Source of the DNA: Tepidanaerobacter sp. EBM-38
GTDB taxonomy: Bacteria; Bacillota; Thermosediminibacteria; Thermosediminibacterales; Tepidanaerobacteraceae
Assembly (NCBI GenBank): GCA_001896545.1
Contig: MPOT01000029.1
Location: 1 to 64,000 of the forward strand
DNA: 64,000 nucleotides
Direction: 5' to 3'
Shown: positions 43,925 to 52,976 of the stretch, in pieces
Layout: every line of letters starts with the position of its first letter
Numbering within the stretch: position 1 is the first letter of the stretch
The notes under the pieces: generated by a model
Database searches by the model: none
What the model saw: only the letters and a program-made list of their open reading frames with translations
What the model was told of the DNA's origin: nothing
Made by a program: the position numbers and the translations under genes

Positions 43925-45076
43925 ATGAATATTGCTATATTATCTACCTATTTTCCTAGGGAGTGCGGAATAGCCTCTTTTTCAAAGGATCTTAGAAACA
44001 ATCTCATGCTATGTGGTGAGCAAGTGTCAATTCTTGCCGTTAGTGACAAAAACGACTATTATAATTATCCGCCGGAAGTAGTTTTTGACTTAGAAGAGGA
44101 TAATAGGGATCAGTATGTGATTGCAGCTGAATTTGTCAATACTGCAAATATAGATTTGGTCTTTGTAGAGCATGAATATGGTATTTTTGGCGGTAATGAC
44201 GGTGCCTTTGTATTGGATTTTATCGAAAACTTGGAAAAACCATTTATCCTAAATACTCATACAGTTCTACCATCACCGGATTTTCATAAACGAAGGATAC
44301 TATCAACATTGGGCCAAAAATCAATGGCTGTTATATGTATGACCCACCGCTCTTCAGAACTGCTGAACAAGGTATATAATATACCTCTCAATAAACTTTA
44401 TATGGTCCATCATGGAGTGCCGATATTTGAAGAAAAATCTAGAGATGAAATTAAAAGAATATATGGGGTCGAGGATCATCCGCTAGTAGTTACTTTTGGT
44501 TTTTTAGGTCCAGGTAAAGGTATTGAATTGGGAATTAAAGCTATATCTTTCTTAAAAGAAAAATATCCCGATATTATTTATTTGGTAGCAGGAGAAACAC
44601 ACCCAAATCTAAGGAAAAAGATGGGAGAGGCTTACAGGGATTCTCTTGTCAATTTAATACAGGCCTTGGAAGTTGATAATAACATAAGATTTATCAATAA
44701 ATATCTCAGCATTGAAGAACTAGGAGAAGTGCTCTATATGGCAGATGTTTATCTTACCCCTTATCCACATCGCAATCAGGCTGTAAGCGGAACTCTTTCC
44801 TATGCTGTAGGCTGTGGTAGGGCAATAGTGTCTACTCCATATGATTACGCTCTGGAAGTTCTTGCGGACGGTAGGGGCCTTATAGCCAATGATGCCAATC
44901 CGGAAGAATTGGCATCATTGATAGATAAAATCTTATCCGACCATCAATTAAAAGAGAATCTGGAAGAAAAGGCCAGTAAATTAGGTAAAACTATGACATG
45001 GCCTCAAGTAGGCAAAAGATATGTAAGTATAATAGAAAATATTATGCAGACAGAGGCTGAAAGGAAGGTTTTCTAA
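43925..45076 (+). CDS. GT4 glycosyltransferase of the GT-GH130 locus
   Basis: The 383-residue GT-B enzyme has an N-terminal domain beginning MNIAILSTYFPRECGIASFSKDL with VFVEHEYGIFGG near residue 85. The donor domain has VVTFGFLGPGKGIELGIKAI, YLTPYPHRNQAVSGTLSYAVGCGRAIVSTPYDYALEVL and GLIANDANPEEL. ATG 43925 is seven bases after AAGGAGA. It ends one base before the next gene, so the three genes here form a tight operon. The donor sugar is not readable; GDP-mannose would fit the GH130 partner. GT4 enzymes of this form often sit next to GH130 genes in other bacteria (from memory). Confidence 0.9.
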   Translation: MNIAILSTYFPRECGIASFSKDLRNNLMLCGEQVSILAVSDKNDYYNYPPEVVFDLEEDNRDQYVIAAEFVNTANIDLVFVEHEYGIFGGNDGAFVLDFIENLEKPFILNTHTVLPSPDFHKRRILSTLGQKSMAVICMTHRSSELLNKVYNIPLNKLYMVHHGVPIFEEKSRDEIKRIYGVEDHPLVVTFGFLGPGKGIELGIKAISFLKEKYPDIIYLVAGETHPNLRKKMGEAYRDSLVNLIQALEVDNNIRFINKYLSIEELGEVLYMADVYLTPYPHRNQAVSGTLSYAVGCGRAIVSTPYDYALEVLADGRGLIANDANPEELASLIDKILSDHQLKENLEEKASKLGKTMTWPQVGKRYVSIIENIMQTEAERKVF

Positions 45077-45077
45077 A

Positions 45078-46100
45078 GTGTATAGGCATTTTAAACGCAT
45101 GACCGATTCAACGGGGATTATTCAATTTTCCGATATATCAAATCCTTTAATTGAAAGCGGTTATACGGTAGATGATAATGCTCGGGCACTGATTGTTGCA
45201 ATAGGAATGGAGGAATTGGAGCGCGAAAAACTTATAAAAACTTTTATAAGTTTTTTACAAGAAGCTCAAATGCCAGACGGCACATGGCAAAATTTAAAAG
45301 TTCATGATAAATATTATACATTGATTAATTCAGAGGATAGTGTAGGCCGAGGTATACTTGCAGCAAGTTTTGCAGCGGACTGCGATATACCTGAAACAAA
45401 GGATACTGCCTGTAAGATGTTAAAAAAGGTGCTGCCAAAGGCTATAGATACCAATTCTCCACGGGCCATGTCTTATACATTGTTAGGTATGGTGAAACTT
45501 ATAGATTCATTAGAAAGGATAAGCCTCTTGCCATATGCAAAGCATATTGCATATAAACTTATAAAACTTTACGATGCCAATCGCTGTAAAGATTGGCATT
45601 GGTTTGAGGACAGACTTACGTACTGCAATGCATTGCTGCCCCATGCATTATTTGGCTTTTATGTAGTGAGTAAAGATGTAAAGGCTTTAAAAGTAGCTAA
45701 GATTACACTGAATTTTCTTACAGATTCTTTATTTAAGAAAGGATATCTTAATATTGTTGGTAATCAGGGGTGGTGGATTAAAAAAAGCCAAATACCGCCT
45801 TATGACCAGCAACCGGTAGATGCGGCGTCTATAGCTCTTGCTTGCCTACAGGCGTTTGTAGTTACGGGTGAAAGAGAATATATAGAAATGGCTCAACTAG
45901 CATATGATTGGTACTGGGGAAAAAATCTCAATAACCTTCCCTTATACAATGAGGAAACACAAGGCTGTCATGATGCTCTTGTTCCACATGGAGTTAATTT
46001 AAATCAAGGTGCAGAAGCTGTAATCTCATTTTTGATGGCACACCAAGTTTTACAGAACATTAAAGAAAAAAAACAAAGGATATTAATTCCGGCGGTATAG
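45078..46100 (+). CDS. (alpha/alpha)6-barrel-type carbohydrate protein
   Basis: The 340-residue protein has a repeating helical pattern of alpha/alpha toroid enzymes. It contains the motif GYTVDDNARALIVAIGMEEL near residue 30, which I associate with domains found fused to or beside GT4 glycosyltransferases. Further marks are QMPDGTWQN, NSEDSVGRGILAASFAA, a WHWFEDRLTYCNALLPHALF segment and GCHDALVPHGVNLNQGAEA. Aromatic and acidic residues in these loops suggest sugar binding, perhaps glycosidase, epimerase or acceptor recognition. The GTG start follows AAGGAAGG by nine bases. Catalysis is unproven. Confidence 0.65.
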   Translation: MYRHFKRMTDSTGIIQFSDISNPLIESGYTVDDNARALIVAIGMEELEREKLIKTFISFLQEAQMPDGTWQNLKVHDKYYTLINSEDSVGRGILAASFAADCDIPETKDTACKMLKKVLPKAIDTNSPRAMSYTLLGMVKLIDSLERISLLPYAKHIAYKLIKLYDANRCKDWHWFEDRLTYCNALLPHALFGFYVVSKDVKALKVAKITLNFLTDSLFKKGYLNIVGNQGWWIKKSQIPPYDQQPVDAASIALACLQAFVVTGEREYIEMAQLAYDWYWGKNLNNLPLYNEETQGCHDALVPHGVNLNQGAEAVISFLMAHQVLQNIKEKKQRILIPAV

Positions 46101-46111
46101 GAGGGGCTTGG

Positions 46112-49100
46112 TTGGGGCATATTGAAATGCTTTTTAAAGAAACCATTGACCATGCAAAAGCAGAACTTAAATCAGAAAAAGATATTGACATTATAATAGG
46201 TGTCCCTTTTCATGACGAAAAAAATGCCTTAGAAAATATTATAACAGTTGCCAAGAACAGTTTAAAGGCAAAAGGCCGAAAGCTGATTGTTTGTGTCGGT
46301 GGTCCAACAGATGTCGAAACGATAAAAAATATAAAAGAAAGATTTGGAAACGAAATAGTAGGTTTTTCACTGCCGTCGGGTGTCGATGGCCGAGGCTTTG
46401 GTATAAGAGCCATTTTGGAAATTGCTCGTCTTTTTAAGTCAGATGTGATACTTCTGGAAACAGACTTAAAAAGCAAAGGAGAGCAAGGATTAAAACCCGA
46501 TTGGGTAGACTGTCTGGCAGCTCCTATCTTTGGAGATTATGATATGTCAGTTGCCTGTTTTAGACGATATCCGTTTGAAAATATCATTGACAAGATATTA
46601 GTTTTGCCGCTTATTACAGCTCTTTATAAAACTAAATTTAGTGATCCTCTCAGCGGAGTTGTCGCTATTACGCACGATCTTGTTGAAGAGTTCTGCTCTG
46701 AATTCGATCAAAGTAGAGAATATCTAGGCGGCTATGGTATCAACCCATGGCTTATTACAACTGCCTTGAAATGGGGTAAAAGGATATGTGAGGTAAATTT
46801 CGGGGCAAAAATTTCCTCAATACCCCCTGATAAAAGATATATTTCTGAAAAAGAAATGCTTAAAGCACTGTTTGAATGCATAATACGGGACGAGGATATT
46901 TGGTTGGAAGATTTTAAAATTATTAAAACCCCTGATATGTACAGCAGTGAATTTAAGGATGTACCGCTAAAAATTGTTTATAACCATGAGGAGCTTTTAG
47001 ATTCCTTTATTAAAGGAACTTGTCATTACAATAATCTATTGCAAAAAACATTAAGCAAAGAAGTGCTTAGTCATATTGAATTTATGACAAAATCGAAAGA
47101 CAATGTAATTTACTCACCAGAAATCTGGTCACGAGCAGTTTATGAGTTTATAGTTGCTTATAATTTTAATTCAGAAATATTGCAGGAAGACCTATTGGAA
47201 ACCATGATAGCTATATGTAAAGGAATGCTCGCAGCGCTGATACTAGAAATCATGAACGCAAACGAAGGTTTAAGTGATTTGAATGTGGATGTCGACACTG
47301 TTGTTTTAGCTCAAACTGAAACAATTTATAAAAATACCGTAAATGCTTTCATGAGTAATAAATCTCAATTTTCGGAGAATTGGCGTCGAAAATTAGATGA
47401 AACCAGTCCAGTGCTTACTCCACTGGATTATCTTGAGTTTATTCCAGGGGTTCCAATTGTGTTGCCTAAAAAACTTATAGGAAAGAATCGTTGCGAAGCG
47501 ACTACCAGTAAAGTTTTTAAAAGACTTCAAAAAAAGTATAATAATGCTTTTATATCCTTTCTAGAGACTTTAAACATCCATAATAATGCTTCTTCTGAAG
47601 ACATTTACCGGTGTTTAACCGAATTCATGGCAGATTTGGAAAACACTATCGATGGCTTATGCCCGGGGAATTTATACAGCTTAGAAGGTACCAATGATGT
47701 AGTAAAAAGCATATTTGATATTATTCCACATAGCAAAGTTATAGCAGTAAAATGGGAAATACTGCGGAAATTATTATATGAATATCCTCCGGGAAATTTA
47801 ATTTTAAGAATGGGCTTTAGAAACTTGAGAGAACTCCTTGACAATATGAATGAACGAAAGATTCTTACATTGGCTTCGTTTACTGAGGACAAGGATTATT
47901 TTGATCGTATATTTTACTGGCTTAAGGACAATTTAAGACCCGATAGTTTTGAAGAAGTAGAAATACTTCCAATAGTGGTAAATCGTAATGATTTTCACGG
48001 TTCTAGTGAACTTCGAGAAATATCTGATTTAAATCGTTTGACAGCATATATACCTGTTATGAACTTAGGCAAAGGCATGGGTGGCAACTATCCTAAGTTG
48101 TGGTATTTTACACGCATAGCAAAAAGTATAGTTGAGGCTGAGCATTTTTCCGACCTATGGAAGACCTATACAAGGGAACGGAAGGAAGTAGGTAGAAAAT
48201 TTGTTAATTCTATTCTAGGTCATTATGGAAAGGCTGTATTTTCCGCACATCATATTTTTGAAAACTGGCACCATAGGGTGTTGGTTTCAAAATTACAAGT
48301 AATTGCGGATAATCTTCGACAGAAAAATAATGAAACAGATGCAAAAAATATCGATACTATGGTCAAAGGGTATGGCCTCAGCATGGTATTAAACGATGGA
48401 ACGTTTATACCGTGTTCGGCATGGACTTGGGCCAGTTTCAGCTTTAAAGGCGGAGATGGCATACCTACACCGCTTTTCCTACATGTGGAAAGGGATTGGT
48501 TCAATCACGATTTGCTTGAAGAAATCTATAAGGAAATGGGATATAATCCTGAAGAAATCTTGCAACAAGTATTTCAATATATAAGTCAAGGCCGCGAAAG
48601 CATAGATTTAGCAAAGGTGTTATTGGGAGTAAAACCACATCGGGAACAAGTAATAATTCAAGAATTGGATTATTGGCCTAAGGCAGAGATTTTAAAGCGT
48701 TATAGCGAAGTGCCGATACTTAAGCCTATAAATGAGCACTGGTGGGAAAATCGTTTTGTGCTCAATACGGCGTCGCTAAGGATAAAAGATAAGGTATACC
48801 TGCTATATAGAGCATTTGGCGAAGATGAGATTTCGCGAATTGGTCTTGCTATTTCTGATGGTTATAGAATAATTGAAAGATTAAAAGACCCTATATTTTC
48901 TCCGGAGATGGAAGAAGAGAAAAAAGGTTGCGAAGACCCAAGGACCGTCATAATTGGTGATGAAATTTTCATGCTTTATACCGCATATGATGGTGTGGTA
49001 GCTCAAATAGCAGCAGCATCAATTACCATAGAGGATTTTCTCAACAGAAAATATAATTGCTGGAAAAGAAGAGGGCTGGCTTTTCCGGGCCTATGGGATA

Positions 49101-49648
49101 AGGATGCCATATTGTTTCCTGAAAAAATCAATGGTAAGTATGTCATATATCATCGTATTGAACCAAGCATATGGATTGCATATTCAGATAAGCTGTCTTT
49201 TCCATGGCCTCGTGACGGTCATAAGATAATAATGGGACCGCGCTCTGGTATGATGTGGGACTCTCTAAAAATAGGAGCTGGTGCACAACCTATAAAAACA
49301 CGTTATGGTTGGCTGCTCATATATCACGGGGTGGATAAGGACATGGTGTATCGGTTAGGAGTGATGTTGGCTGACCTAAAAGATCCCGGCCGACTTCTAT
49401 ACAGGTCGCCCAACCCCACACTATCTCCTGAAACCGAGTGCGAGGTGGGAGAAAAAGATAAGTGTTGGGTGCCGAACGTGGTATTTACTTGTGGTGCCGT
49501 TGCAGCCGAAGATAAAGAAATTCTTGATGTAGATGATGAAATTTTAGTATATTACGGCGCCTCCGATACCTATATTTGTCTTGCCACAGGTACTGTCGGC
49601 GACATGATTCCCGCACAAGTAAGAGAAAGAATAGATAATCGCAGGTGA
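46112..49648 (+). CDS. GT2-GH130 fusion: glycosyltransferase joined to mannoside phosphorylase
   Basis: The protein has 1178 residues. About 20-290 is a GT-A domain like mannosylglycerate/glucosyl-3-phosphoglycerate synthases: IDIIIGVPFHDEKNALENI, VILLETDLKSKGEQGLKPDWV and SDPLSGVVAITHDLVEEF. About 300-850 is helical and unrecognised. About 865-1175 is a GH130 beta-propeller: NTASLRIKDKVYLLYRAFGED, GCEDPRTVIIGDEIFMLYTAYDG with presumed general acid Asp942, LWDKDAILFPEKINGKYVIYHRI and GAGAQPIKTRYGWLLIYHG. GH130 enzymes phosphorolyse beta-mannosides (beta-1,2 or beta-1,4) to mannose-1-phosphate. One chain could thus extend and reclaim a mannoside. The TTG start follows AGGAGGGG closely; ATG 46127 is an alternative. 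Confidence 0.88.
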   Translation: MGHIEMLFKETIDHAKAELKSEKDIDIIIGVPFHDEKNALENIITVAKNSLKAKGRKLIVCVGGPTDVETIKNIKERFGNEIVGFSLPSGVDGRGFGIRAILEIARLFKSDVILLETDLKSKGEQGLKPDWVDCLAAPIFGDYDMSVACFRRYPFENIIDKILVLPLITALYKTKFSDPLSGVVAITHDLVEEFCSEFDQSREYLGGYGINPWLITTALKWGKRICEVNFGAKISSIPPDKRYISEKEMLKALFECIIRDEDIWLEDFKIIKTPDMYSSEFKDVPLKIVYNHEELLDSFIKGTCHYNNLLQKTLSKEVLSHIEFMTKSKDNVIYSPEIWSRAVYEFIVAYNFNSEILQEDLLETMIAICKGMLAALILEIMNANEGLSDLNVDVDTVVLAQTETIYKNTVNAFMSNKSQFSENWRRKLDETSPVLTPLDYLEFIPGVPIVLPKKLIGKNRCEATTSKVFKRLQKKYNNAFISFLETLNIHNNASSEDIYRCLTEFMADLENTIDGLCPGNLYSLEGTNDVVKSIFDIIPHSKVIAVKWEILRKLLYEYPPGNLILRMGFRNLRELLDNMNERKILTLASFTEDKDYFDRIFYWLKDNLRPDSFEEVEILPIVVNRNDFHGSSELREISDLNRLTAYIPVMNLGKGMGGNYPKLWYFTRIAKSIVEAEHFSDLWKTYTRERKEVGRKFVNSILGHYGKAVFSAHHIFENWHHRVLVSKLQVIADNLRQKNNETDAKNIDTMVKGYGLSMVLNDGTFIPCSAWTWASFSFKGGDGIPTPLFLHVERDWFNHDLLEEIYKEMGYNPEEILQQVFQYISQGRESIDLAKVLLGVKPHREQVIIQELDYWPKAEILKRYSEVPILKPINEHWWENRFVLNTASLRIKDKVYLLYRAFGEDEISRIGLAISDGYRIIERLKDPIFSPEMEEEKKGCEDPRTVIIGDEIFMLYTAYDGVVAQIAAASITIEDFLNRKYNCWKRRGLAFPGLWDKDAILFPEKINGKYVIYHRIEPSIWIAYSDKLSFPWPRDGHKIIMGPRSGMMWDSLKIGAGAQPIKTRYGWLLIYHGVDKDMVYRLGVMLADLKDPGRLLYRSPNPTLSPETECEVGEKDKCWVPNVVFTCGAVAAEDKEILDVDDEILVYYGASDTYICLATGTVGDMIPAQVRERIDNRR

Positions 49649-49652
49649 ATAT

Positions 49653-49697
49653 TAATCCCCACCTCTTTTATTGATGCTATATAGTGGAGGTGGGGGT
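49653..49697. terminator. Shared terminator between convergent genes
   Basis: A 12-bp stem, AATCCCCACCTC (49653-49664) with GAGGTGGGGGTT (49686-49697), with one G-T pair and a 21-base loop. The T-rich tail is weak in both directions (TTGTTGTT on the plus strand), so efficiency is uncertain. Confidence 0.6.
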
Positions 49698-49712
49698 TGT
49701 TGTTAAAATATA

Positions 49713-50198
49713 TTATGGAGTTAAGTCATCTTCACTTGATGGAGGTTCAAGCTGATAATCATTAACATTCTCTATCCAGAATAATGAATCATAATTATAG
49801 TTACGATTTGTGGTATTAAAATTTTTAATATTATATTCCAAAGAGACAGATTTCCACTCTTTATCTTTTGAATTTGGTGTGTACTCATAAGTATAAACAT
49901 CATTGTCATCTTGGGGACAGTTAGTCAAGTCAACTAAATGAAATCCTTTATTTCCATATTTATCATAGAAAACAATGTATAGTCTTTTAGCATATTGACC
50001 ATAACCTTTTACGGTTAGTGATTTAATTGTTTCTTTCTTTCCTACAGTGAAAATGTCAGAAGTTAGTTGATTTGGTGGAGCAAGGTTAGAATTTTTTCCG
50101 TTATACCATACATAGACACTGCCGTATTCTGCTGCCAATGCAACAGAAGAAGTAAGTAAAAATAAGAAAATTAATGTTAATGTATATAATCTTTTCAT
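49713..50198 (-). CDS. Secreted protein of unknown function
   Basis: The 161-residue protein has a clear signal peptide (KRLYTLTLIFLFLLTSS, cleavage near VALAAE, residue 23). The mature part is rich in Tyr, Asn and Asp with likely beta structure (SVYVWYNGKNS, KRLYIVFYDKYGNKGFHLVDL) and an acidic tail. I do not recognise the family. ATG 50198 is used because GGGAGG lies just upstream; the ATG at 50213 overlaps that site. It is 72 bp after the NSS transporter on the same strand and may share its transcript. Confidence 0.65.
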   Translation of the reverse strand: MKRLYTLTLIFLFLLTSSVALAAEYGSVYVWYNGKNSNLAPPNQLTSDIFTVGKKETIKSLTVKGYGQYAKRLYIVFYDKYGNKGFHLVDLTNCPQDDNDVYTYEYTPNSKDKEWKSVSLEYNIKNFNTTNRNYNYDSLFWIENVNDYQLEPPSSEDDLTP

Positions 50199-50270
50199 TT
50201 GTACACCTCCCATAATTATATTACCATATTTAAGGTATTTTATCTAGAGGTATTGCTGCCGTTTGTGCCA

Positions 50271-51629
50271 TCAATTAAGCAGAGCAATTATAAAATCCTT
50301 ATAGGAATTAAATAATATAATAAATACGCCTATCGGAACAACATACTTTACTAAGAAACTCCAGACGGGAGCTAACTTAAAGCGGATTCCCGAAAGCTCT
50401 ATTTCTTTCACTGCTTCTTTGGTGGTAAGTATCCAAGCCACGAAAATGGAAAGCAAAAATGCACCGGTGGTTAGGAGTATATTGGAAGACAGTTTGTCAT
50501 ATATATCGAAAAAGCTCAAACTTCCTATATAGAAACTGCTACCTTGAACTAGGGAAAGGGAAGCGGGTATTCCCATTAGAAATATTACAATCCCTACTGC
50601 CAATGTAGATTTTTTCCTGTCCTTTTTCAGTTCATCCACAAAATAAGAAACGCTGATTTCTAACATAGACATTGAAGAAGTTAATGCCGCAAAAGTAACC
50701 ATCAGAAAAAAAGCGATACAAAAGATTTGCCCTAAAGGCATCGATGCAAAAACTGCCGGCAGTGTAATAAACATAAGTCCGGGCCCTTCTCCAACTTCAA
50801 AGCCTAAGGCAAATACCGCCGGGATAGTGGCAAATCCGGCTATCAATGCAGCTAATGTGTCCAAAGCTGGGATCGACACCGCTGTGCTTAGCAAATTAAC
50901 TTCCTTATCCAAATAACTTCCGTAGGTTATCATGACACCCATACCTATGCTGAGAGAGAAGAACACTTGTGCCATGGCGTTTTTAGCTACTTCAAGGGTA
51001 ATCTTAGAGAAATCAGGAACCAGCAAGAATTTAATTCCCTCCATACTACCCTCCAATGTTACACTCCTAATAGCTATGATTATAAGAAGTATAAAGAGGC
51101 CGGGCATCATCACTTTAGAAGTGACTTCAATTCCTTTTTTAATGCCGTTTATTACTATAAGCATAGTAAGTGCCATGAAGATTAACTGATAAACTATTAA
51201 GGTTGCAGGAGAGTTCATCATATTGGAAAAAATACCGGCAAGAACTTGGGGATCTTTTGTATTAAGATTTCCCGTAACAGCGTTTTTAAAGTAATACAAA
51301 ACCCAACCGCCAACGGAAGAATAAAAGGCCAGTATGACAAAACCGCAAATTACAGCGAGAAAGCCCACAAATGACCAACGCTTATCTATGCTTTTATATG
51401 CACCGAAAACCGAAAGCTGTGTCTTCCTGCCAAGAGTGATGGCAGCCAGCATAAGGGGAGTTCCGATAAGCACTAAAAACAAAAGGTATACTGCAACATA
51501 TGCTCCGCCACCGTTAGTACCAACACTATAAGGGAATTTCCATATATTACCCAAACCTATGGCCGAACCTGCAGCAGCCAGGATAAAACCAGCTTTTGAG
51601 GACCAATTTTCCCTTGTTTTAGTTTCCAT
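50271..51629 (-). CDS. NSS-family sodium:amino-acid symporter
   Basis: The 452-residue LeuT-fold transporter has about 11-12 helices. It begins NWSSKAGFILAAAGSAIGLGNIWKFPY, where the unwound first helix binds Na+ and the amino-acid carboxylate, and has GVMITYGSYL and SLSIGMGV in helix 6-type positions. Bacterial NSS members carry neutral or aromatic amino acids (LeuT, TnaT, Tyt1). A T-box leader lies directly upstream on this strand, which predicts expression when one uncharged tRNA accumulates. The leader's specifier reads best as UUC, so phenylalanine or aromatic uptake is the working guess. The ATG follows TAGGAGG. Confidence 0.93.
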   Translation of the reverse strand: METKTRENWSSKAGFILAAAGSAIGLGNIWKFPYSVGTNGGGAYVAVYLLFLVLIGTPLMLAAITLGRKTQLSVFGAYKSIDKRWSFVGFLAVICGFVILAFYSSVGGWVLYYFKNAVTGNLNTKDPQVLAGIFSNMMNSPATLIVYQLIFMALTMLIVINGIKKGIEVTSKVMMPGLFILLIIIAIRSVTLEGSMEGIKFLLVPDFSKITLEVAKNAMAQVFFSLSIGMGVMITYGSYLDKEVNLLSTAVSIPALDTLAALIAGFATIPAVFALGFEVGEGPGLMFITLPAVFASMPLGQIFCIAFFLMVTFAALTSSMSMLEISVSYFVDELKKDRKKSTLAVGIVIFLMGIPASLSLVQGSSFYIGSLSFFDIYDKLSSNILLTTGAFLLSIFVAWILTTKEAVKEIELSGIRFKLAPVWSFLVKYVVPIGVFIILFNSYKDFIIALLN

Positions 51630-51687
51630 AAGATATATGACCTCCTAAAATAATTTTGAATTACCGTCAAATATTAATCGCTCACAT

Positions 51688-51955
51688 AAAAAAAGCTCCG
51701 CCTCATTTTAGAGGTGGAGCTTTGCTCACGGTACCACTCTTATCCCGAATATAAAAAATATCCGGGATAACTCATTTCTAGTCTGCGATATGCTAAACTA
51801 TAGTCCTTTGTAAGGGAGGACAACCCTTTGCCCCTACTCGTTTCCTTTTAGGGCAAAGACTCTAGAGTGAATATGCACTTCGTCTTGTAACACCGGCTCT
51901 CATCAAACCCAGCTTTCTGTATTTACAGTGTCGAAGCTTATCTTCTCTGTCATTG
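51688..51955 (-). ncRNA. T-box leader RNA, specifier probably UUC (Phe)
   Basis: On the minus strand the order is stem I (from 51955), stem II, and the T-box GAGTGGTACCGTGAGC (about 51724-51740). The terminator is GCTCC-A-CCTC with GAGG-C-GGAGC and seven T (51688-51723). The apical stem I loop GGTTTGATGAGAGCC is typical. In stem I, CTTCG/CGAAG above and AGAG/CTCT below enclose the specifier loop; its 3' strand GCATATTCA places TTC directly before the conserved A. The T-box bulge TGGT pairs with a tRNA ending ACCA (discriminator A), which agrees with tRNA-Phe and excludes tRNA-Cys. UAU (Tyr) is the next possibility. Confidence 0.9.
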
Positions 51956-51981
51956 TCTGTAAAACTATAATTCTTTTTATT

Positions 51982-52010
51982 ACTATATGCACAAATTTGT
52001 AAAATGTCAA
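51982..52010 (-). promoter_or_regulatory. Strong sigma-A promoter for the T-box/NSS transcript
   Basis: Minus strand TTGACA (52010-52005), 17-bp spacer, TATAGT (51987-51982), about 27 bp before the T-box RNA begins. Confidence 0.85.
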
Positions 52011-52020
52011 CCCCTTAATT

Positions 52021-52289
52021 TTATAACATAATTCATTCTTTCCGTTATGTGGGAAGTATATCGTTTTTTGTGAAAAAGGAGAAAAATTGATTGCTTAAAC
52101 CCCTTATTTCGCCTTAGCTTGTCTGAAAATGATATACAAATGTTGAGAATGAAAATATTTAATGATATATTTGATAATGTCGACGAAGTTTAAGAAATTA
52201 CATATTTTAAGTGTGTTTTATGAAGGATTTTCGGTATTGACGTCGAAGTTAAAAATATATGTAACTAAATGGAATTTGGAGTGAGCAGT
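52021..52289. other. Gene-free upstream region of ftsE
   Basis: AT-rich; no ORF is supported. The decamer CGACGAAGTT (52181-52190) recurs with one change as CGTCGAAGTT (52241-52250), exactly 60 bp apart. No convincing -35/-10 pair for ftsE could be assigned; TTGACG (52237-52242) lacks a good -10. Confidence 0.3.
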
Positions 52290-52976
52290 TTGATTGAAAT
52301 GTATGGGGTTACTAAGATTTATCCGGGCGGTCAAGTCGCCCTTAAAGATATTAGTCTAAAGATATTAAAGGGAGAGTTTGTATTTATTGTCGGGCCCAGT
52401 GGGGCAGGAAAATCGACATTGATTAAGCTTTTATTCAGAGAAGAACTTCCGACAAGGGGACAGATATTTTTCGGAGGTAAAAACATTACCAGATTAAGAC
52501 CGAGAGAAATACCTTACCTAAGGCGGCGTATTGGTATTGTTTTTCAAGATTTTAGACTACTGCCGGAAAAAACCGTTTATGAGAATATAGCTTTTGCAAT
52601 GGAAGTGGTGGAAGCCCCCGGCAGAGATATAAGGAAAAGAGTACCATATGTTCTTGAAAGAGTAGGCTTGGCTCATAAAGCCAAGGCAAAACCTTCGGAA
52701 CTTTCCGGAGGCGAACAACAACGAGTCGCACTTGCTCGTGCTCTGGTAAATAATCCCGATGTCCTCGTAGCCGATGAACCTACCGGTAACCTTGACCCGG
52801 ATACATCTAGGGATATCATGAATTTGCTAGATGATATCAATAAGCGGGGGACTACATTGGTTGTTGCCTCGCATGCCCGAGAATTGGTAGATTCTATGAA
52901 AAAAAGAGTAATTCAGCTCGAAAAAGGTAGTTTAGTAAGAGACGAGGAAAGAGGGGTATACAGTAATGAGACTTAG
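52290..52976 (+). CDS. ftsE: Cell-division ATP-binding protein FtsE
   Basis: The 228-residue ABC ATPase has Walker [10 protein letters not shown] near residue 37, Q-loop [11 protein letters not shown], signature [15 protein letters not shown] near 138 and Walker [13 protein letters not shown]. FtsE pairs with FtsX to gate extracellular peptidoglycan hydrolases rather than transport a solute. TTG 52290 is chosen since TTGGAGTGA lies at 52276-52284; ATG 52269 precedes that site. It overlaps ftsX by 11 bp. Confidence 0.95.
   Translation: MIEMYGVTKIYPGGQVALKDISLKILKGEFVFIVGPSGAGKSTLIKLLFREELPTRGQIFFGGKNITRLRPREIPYLRRRIGIVFQDFRLLPEKTVYENIAFAMEVVEAPGRDIRKRVPYVLERVGLAHKAKAKPSELSGGEQQRVALARALVNNPDVLVADEPTGNLDPDTSRDIMNLLDDINKRGTTLVVASHARELVDSMKKRVIQLEKGSLVRDEERGVYSNET

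Noticed and set aside
51721-51960. Specifier reading UGC (Cys) in the T-box leader
   Set aside because: CGAAG pairs with CTTCG above the loop, so UGC falls at the helix edge, and the TGGT bulge does not suit the U73 discriminator of tRNA-Cys.
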